Below are positions 58,979 to 64,000 of a stretch of DNA of 64,000 nt, in pieces. Every line of letters starts with the position of its first letter. Position 1 is the first letter of the stretch. Under the pieces are notes generated by a model that was not told the DNA's origin, made no database searches, and worked only from the letters and a program-made list of their open reading frames with translations. The stretch lies in NCBI GenBank assembly GCA_928212115.1, contig CAKMRJ010005745.1, positions 223,056,760 to 223,120,759 on the forward strand. Direction: 5' to 3'. The DNA comes from Lactuca virosa. Taxonomy: Eukaryota; Streptophyta; Magnoliopsida; Asterales; Asteraceae. The position numbers were made by a program, and so were the translations under genes.

Positions 58979-58986
58979 TATAAATA
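58979..58986 (+). promoter_or_regulatory. TATA box of the NRAMP gene
   Basis: TATAAATA, 84 bp upstream of the first ATG. A start about 30 bp downstream would give a 5' leader of about 60 nt, usual for a plant gene. Confidence 0.6.
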
Positions 58987-59069
58987 ACACTTACAATTGA
59001 AAGCTTTAGTCACCAGTATTCATAGACACTCCATTGTCAAATACAGGTTGAATTAAACACCAGGATCCA

Positions 59070-62000
59070 ATGTCAGGCCGGATGCAACATGAACCACGAG
59101 TGAACCGCATTTCAGCTATTGATCAGAGTGGACATGCATCTCCAGTTGTTAATAGTAAAGACTATGATCATCAAGAGATCATCGCTACCCAGGTTCATCA
59201 TGCATAATTTATCTTTTTCAATTTTTTACGCTGAATATAAGCAGATTTTCAACTTTTTAGCTAGTAAAACATTTAATAGAGAGGGTGATTATGCTCATGT
59301 TTAAAGGTACAAAAATGGCTAAGAATTCCTATTTTTGACCAGTGTTATTTGAATTTTTTCTTATTCTTGTAAAGGATAATCCTCAGAAGCCTGGATGGAA
59401 AGCTTTCCTCTCGTTTGTTGGTCCTGGTTTCCTAGTTTCATTAGCTTATCTTGATCCTGGGAACTGTATGTCTTCATCTTGATCTCTTGATATCTCATTG
59501 TGCATTATCTTAATCCCCGCAAACTTATGAATATTTTGTATGCAGTGGAAACCGATTTACAAGCAGGAGCAAATCACAGATACGAGGTAAATGTTCATGC
59601 CAGGAACACCCATAATTGCTATAATATAGAGAAACCCCCTTCAGTTTGATCACCGAATACCTTTTTTTGTTTTCAGCTACTTTGGGTGATTTTAATTGGG
59701 TTAATCTTTGCACTTGTGATTCAATCTCTTGCTGCAAAAATTTAGGAGTATGCACGGGTAAGATACTGACACTTACTTATTGAGAAATTATAAAAAAATA
59801 TATATGCCAAGAAATTACTGATTTTTTTTTTCAGGGAAGCATCTATCGGAGGTATGCAAGGCTGAATATCCAATATTTGTCAAGTATTGCCTATGGCTGC
59901 TTGCAGAGATCGCAGTCATTGCAGCGGATATTCCCGAAGGTAAATTTTGAACTTATCTACGAATATTATTTTATTGATTATAAAACTATGATGATGTATT
60001 ATAATTTGTTTCATTATATATCTTCTACTCAACTTTTTCTATTAAATTGTGATCGCTTATCCTTTAATGTTGACAGTGATTGGGACGGCTTTTGCGTTGA
60101 ATATCTTATTTAAGATTCCAGTTTGGGTTGGGGTTCTTCTCACTGGTTTTAGCACCCTCCTATTTCTTGGCATTCAAAGATATGGTGTAAGTTTACTTTT
60201 TTTATTACACAGCCTGCAAAAATGGAATAATTTTATTTAATTATGGGCCTCTATGGAAGAAGACAGGTTTTAGAAGTGTCACGCTTCCTAGTATAAAAAC
60301 GAACAGTAGCTTTCTCCAATTAGTTATTAATTTCTTAGTTTTTGTTTTTATTTGAAGGGCAGCTATATATCCCAAGGTCGAAACTTGTCATATTCCATTT
60401 TGGATTGTTTAAATTTAATGGGGTCATCACTAATTAACCATCTTGATGGTGGTTAGTTCTAGAGTTTATTTCAAGATTTTCTGAAATCTGTGTACAATTA
60501 TAATTAATTAAGAACTTCATTTACTATGTAAATAGTTTATTTACTTGGAACCTAGCTAGCAATCTAAATTTTGGTAAATTGCAAAATATTTGCTAGACAG
60601 AATGTGTTGAAATACATAACGCCGACAACTTCTAGTAGTTTCCACTATATTAATTAACTTTAATTTGCACGTGCATATGGGACTCTAAACTTTAATATAC
60701 ATGCACACCCATGTATATATAGGTGAGGAAGCTTGAAGTATTGATAGCCCTTCTAGTTTTGGTTATGGCCGGTTGTTTCTTTGGAGAAATGAGCTACGTG
60801 AAGCCACCAGCTGCTGATTTACTAAAGGGAATGTTCATTCCAAAACTTGGTGGCCGAGGTGCTACTGGTGATGCCATTGCACTACTCGGTGCACTAGTTA
60901 TGCCGTATGATCCCACTTCCACTTCACTCATCTTTATGGTCTTCCCTAGAAAAAGTTTTAGTGTTTTTAACAGGTATTTTCCTCTTTACAACAGGCATAA
61001 TCTCTTTCTTCATTCTGCTCTTGTTCTCTCCCGAAAGATACCAAATTCAGTTCAAGGCGTCAATGTAAGTCTTTTCATGAACAAGGACACTCATAAATAT
61101 GTAAACCTCAAAGATCAAACAAATTAACTCCTCTGCAAATATAATCTAACATCAGATGTGTCTTTATGGATGATACTTTGTACTACAGAATGCATGCAGA
61201 TACTTCCTCATAGAAAGTGGCATTGCTCTCTTTATCGCATTTTTGATAAATGTCTCAATTATCGCTGTTTCTGGCACCGTTTGCTCAGCTGAGAACATGC
61301 CAAGTGACGCCTTGGAGCGCTGCAATGATCTTAGCCTTGACTCTGCTTCGTTTCTTCTTAAAGTATGATGAGTTCTATAGGATTTTAATCTTGCATGTCA
61401 CTGATATTAAAAGAAACTCAATAGAATTTCATAACCCCCGTATTTTACTATACAGAATGTTTTAGGGAAGTCCAGCTCCACTCTTTATGCAATTGCACTA
61501 CTAGCCTCTGGCCAGAGTTCAACCATCACAGGCACTTATGCAGGACAATTTATAATGCAGGTTAGGAACTTTACATTGCAATATGCGATTACCAATGTCA
61601 TTTCACTTTCAGCTTTAGCTTTCCAATAATTAAAGCGTGAGTACTGATTATGTGCTGCATGGTATTACAGGGTTTCTTGGAATTAAAGATGAGGAAATGG
61701 CTCAGAAACTTGATAACAAATGCATAGCCATCACGCCAGTTAATAGTTTCGATCATTGGTGGATCTTCTGGAGCTGGAAGACTAATCATCATAGCATCGG
61801 TTAGTATCTCTGTTTTTCGTATTACAAATTCACTTCCAAGCTTCTTTAAGATTGAGTTTCCATAACGATCTTTGGCAGATGATATTGTCATTTGAACTTC
61901 CTTTTGCCCTCATTCCACTCCTCAAGTTTAGTAGCACGACAACAAAAATGGGTCCTCACAAAAATTCAATGATTGTAAGTTAGCGATTGTCAGTATGATA

Positions 62001-62388
62001 TGAATTCGAGGTAGCTGAAGTTCAAAGAAGATAATTCCTTTTCCTTGTGCAGATAATCGTCTTCTCATGGGTGGTAGGACTTGGGATTATCGGAATTAAT
62101 ATTTATTACCTGAGCACGTCATTTGTCAATTGGCTGATTCACAGCAGTTTGCCTAAAGTTGCCAACGTGTTCATTGGGATAATAGTGTTCCCTGTCATGG
62201 GCATCTATGTTATATCAGTGCTCTACCTTATGCTTCGTAAAGATGTTGTTGTCACCTTTGCCGAACCAACTAAATTTGATCCCACCACACAAGTCAGCAT
62301 GGAAAGAGGGGAAAATGGTGCTGATAGAGCAGTTGAGTTGAGTAATGCTCCTTACAGAGAGGATCTTGCTGATATACAATTCCCATGA
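59070..62388 (+). pseudogene. NRAMP-family metal transporter, 13 exons, two lesions
   Basis: Plant NRAMP proteins are proton-coupled Fe/Mn/divalent-metal importers with 10-12 membrane helices. GT-AG exons read 59070-59192, 59375-59465, 59546-59586, 59677-59757, 59835-59939, 60077-60186, 60723-60904, 60995-61064, 61189-61362, 61456-61560, 61671-61799, 61879-61974, 62053-62388. Visible are AYLDPGN (helix 1 metal site), LETDLQAGA (NRAMP1/6-like rather than the EGD type), AADIPE, VMPHNLFLHSALVLSR (helix 6 M-P-H) and ASGQSSTITGTYAGQ. The start ATG precedes a short N-tail; the C-tail ends REDLADIQFP. Exon 4 has A5 where the frame needs another length, giving TAG at 59743 after 107 codons. Exon 11 has TAG at 61725 between two indels that cancel. 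All splice sites look intact, so decay is recent or the lesions are sequence errors. Confidence 0.9.
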
Positions 62389-62834
62389 TAGTGTAACTGA
62401 AGTGCCTTTTGTGAATTCGGAACTCTCTGTTATCTAGCCTTAAGATAGTCTTTGTGGTTATAGATCGTTGTAGTTTCAGTATTCTAGTGGGAGCAGATAT
62501 GGATACATGAAACCATGCCTATGAATTCTCATAGAAGTTTGATGTGCCTACGCTTGTATGCCTACTGAGTTTAATAGTATCATTATAATCGTATATTTTT
62601 CTTTGTTAAGAGCCTACAGTCAAGTATAGCTTATTGTGCTTTTATAGATAATGCGGTGAACTTTCGAAGTGAGAAATGTATGGTTTTGAAAAGCTTTTCT
62701 GTAACAAAACAACAATCTGATTCAATATGCTATGGGCATTTTAAGTATCTGTAGGAAAGGTTGTAAGTTGAAATGATTTTTAGCTTATACATACTTCTAC
62801 AAGCACCTTTATACGGATATCCAAAAAACTTATG
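62389..62834 (+). other. NRAMP 3' flank
   Basis: AT-rich, probably the 3' UTR and downstream spacer. No single convincing polyadenylation signal can be chosen. It ends at the Copia LTR. Confidence 0.5.
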
Positions 62835-62989
62835 TGTAGGAATTGTGTATTAGTTTATATTGTGTATCATCCATTGTATTGTATTATAGCCCATTAGATA
62901 CCATTTGTATTATTTCATAAGCCCGTTGTACTTTGTATATATACTCCATTTGTTTAATGAATTCATTATGGAAGATTATTCACCAAACA
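62835..62989 (+). repeat. 5' LTR of an Ale-like Copia element
   Basis: A 155-bp LTR starting TGTAGGAATTGTGTATTAG and ending CCAAACA just before the PBS. Very short LTRs with this start are typical of the Ale lineage. A TATATATA segment at 62936-62943 is a possible TATA box. The partner LTR is outside the window. Confidence 0.7.
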
Positions 62990-63001
62990 TGGTATCAGAC
63001 T
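62990..63001 (+). other. Primer-binding site of the Ale-like element
   Basis: TGGTATCAGACT, complementary to initiator-Met tRNA except near its inner end, directly after the LTR. Confidence 0.8.
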
Positions 63002-63109
63002 CTTTCTGATCTTGGTTCCCCCAAGCCGCCCTACCTCTTTTCTACCTATCGATCCTACTGTCTTCTCCCTCCTCTCGCTCTCGTTTCCTGTGCTTCTCTT
63101 TTAGTGGCC

Positions 63110-64000
63110 ATGGCTGATAAAACTAAATCTTTCACTGTCACTCATATAAAATACTATGTTCCCCTCATTCTAGATCTCAATGAACTGAACTATGATGCAT
63201 GGCGTGAACTCTTCCTCACTCACTATCGCGCCTATGGTGTCTATGGTTACCTCGACTGCTCCTCTAAACCCAACAATCCAGCCAACGCAGATTGGGACAA
63301 TCTCGATAATCTGGTAAAATCTTGGCTCTACGGTTACCTCGACTGCTCATTCCATTTGGACGGCTCTTGAAGCACTTTTCAGAGACAACAAGCATTCACA
63401 TGAAATCGAATTAGACAATGAGTTACGCGCTATGGTTCAAGGGTGATTGTTCTATCACCGATTACTGTCAGAAGATGAAGGCCATTTCTAATTTGTTGGC
63501 AAATATTGACACCCCGATCCCATAGAAAACCCTAGTTACCTACATGCTAAACAATCTCTCTCCAAAGTTTGGGAACATCTCCATGCTTATCCACCACAAG
63601 GACCCGCTCCCCTCCATCCCCGAGGCTCGCTCAACCCTTGTCTCTGAGGAGTTCCGTGTCAACCACAATCACTTCTCCTCATCTATCCGTTATGATCATG
63701 GTTCTGCTCCTCAAGTGCTCATTGCCAACAACAGTAAACCCTTCCACCAACCGTCGTTCTCAGCCGCCTCCTTCACCTGCGTAACCGTGGCCCCCTACTT
63801 CTATCTGTGGGCTACGTATGGATGGACGACACCTCCTCATTGGGTTGTTCCTTGCACGCTCAAACTCTACACTAGCAACACCGATAGTCGTCGTCCAACA
63901 GTATCCTTGGCAAACACCTGATGGCTTCACCGAGTTCATCCGTCTATCAGGCTACGTACCACACCACTGTTGATCCAACCTCTATCCTGCCACCATGACA
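63110..64000 (+). pseudogene. Ale-like Copia gag, frameshifted, runs off window
   Basis: The ATG at 63110 opens a UBN2-type Gag: KYYVPLILDLNELNYDAWREL, cut here to its typical pieces VPLILDL and NYDAWRELF, then DNLVKSWLYG. After about 63330 the frame changes (a segment with SIWTALEALFRDNK is in another frame), a further one-base shift follows the MVQG codons near 63440, a stop replaces a Glu codon near 63523, and 63544-63700 continues as LNNLSPKFGNISML and PSIPEARSTLVSEE. All these are consecutive parts of one Gag domain, so at least two frameshifts and one stop inactivate it. Pol lies beyond the window. Plus orientation, the same as the upstream NRAMP gene. Confidence 0.8.

Noticed and set aside
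59525..59755. 76-codon open stretch antisense to NRAMP exons 3-4
   Set aside because: It is a shadow of the transporter exons and intron, with no independent support.
1..64000. tRNA or rRNA genes
   Set aside because: The only tRNA-like matches are the 12-base primer-binding sites next to LTRs; no cloverleaf or rRNA core sequence was seen.

Overview
The window looks like a repeat-dense stretch of a plant nuclear genome, most likely Asteraceae (lettuce or chicory tribe). The basis is: introns with GT-AG borders in an NRAMP metal-transporter gene, LTR retrotransposons primed by initiator-Met tRNA, Tekay-type chromovirus remains, a SIRE-lineage Copia element with an extra 3' ORF of a kind I recall from Asteraceae, and nested insertions throughout. 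The species call is inference. There is no bacterial, organellar or viral gene content.

Layout. 1-1861: plus-strand LTR remnant. 2430-10507: a three-level nest. A minus-oriented non-coding LTR element (internal relic 2430-4021 and 8108-8966, LTR 8967-10507) is split by a solo chromovirus-type LTR (about 4022-8107), which is itself split by a 1548-bp non-autonomous hAT element (6500-8047, 8-bp target duplication). 10508-15195: old, mostly unidentifiable sequence with a protein-kinase fragment and two fold-back MITEs. 15196-29922: an old plus-strand Copia element cut in its protease by a complete 12.2-kb minus-strand SIRE-like Copia element (17433-29666; LTRs 349 and 367 bp, 5-bp target duplication, PBS, PPT, gag, protease, integrase, RT, RNase H and an extra 3' ORF, all frame-damaged). 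29923-34200: partial and solo LTRs of several related families. 34196-47733: a non-coding LTR element in an LTR-internal-LTR-internal-LTR tandem, bounded by one target duplication; the middle LTR is a recombinant of the outer two. 47729-50184: more LTR remnants with AT microsatellites. 50185-57348: a Tekay-like Ty3/Gypsy chromovirus with one 2.7-kb LTR and a decayed, rearranged interior. 57349-57910: LTR tail. 57911-62388: the only host gene, a 13-exon NRAMP-family transporter with a TATA box, broken by a frameshift in exon 4 and a stop in exon 11. 62835-64000: start of an Ale-like Copia element with decayed gag, running off the window.

The genes do not form a pathway. The biology is retrotransposon dynamics around one decaying metal-transporter locus. 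The most unusual signals are family-specific clusters of short CpG-containing palindromes in most LTR families, often on both sides of the TATA box; a splice-acceptor-like block about 180-270 bp from the 3' end of many otherwise different LTRs; a possible internal promoter and leader intron ahead of the SIRE 3' ORF; and the recombinant middle LTR. All comparisons were made by eye, so identities and counts are approximate.
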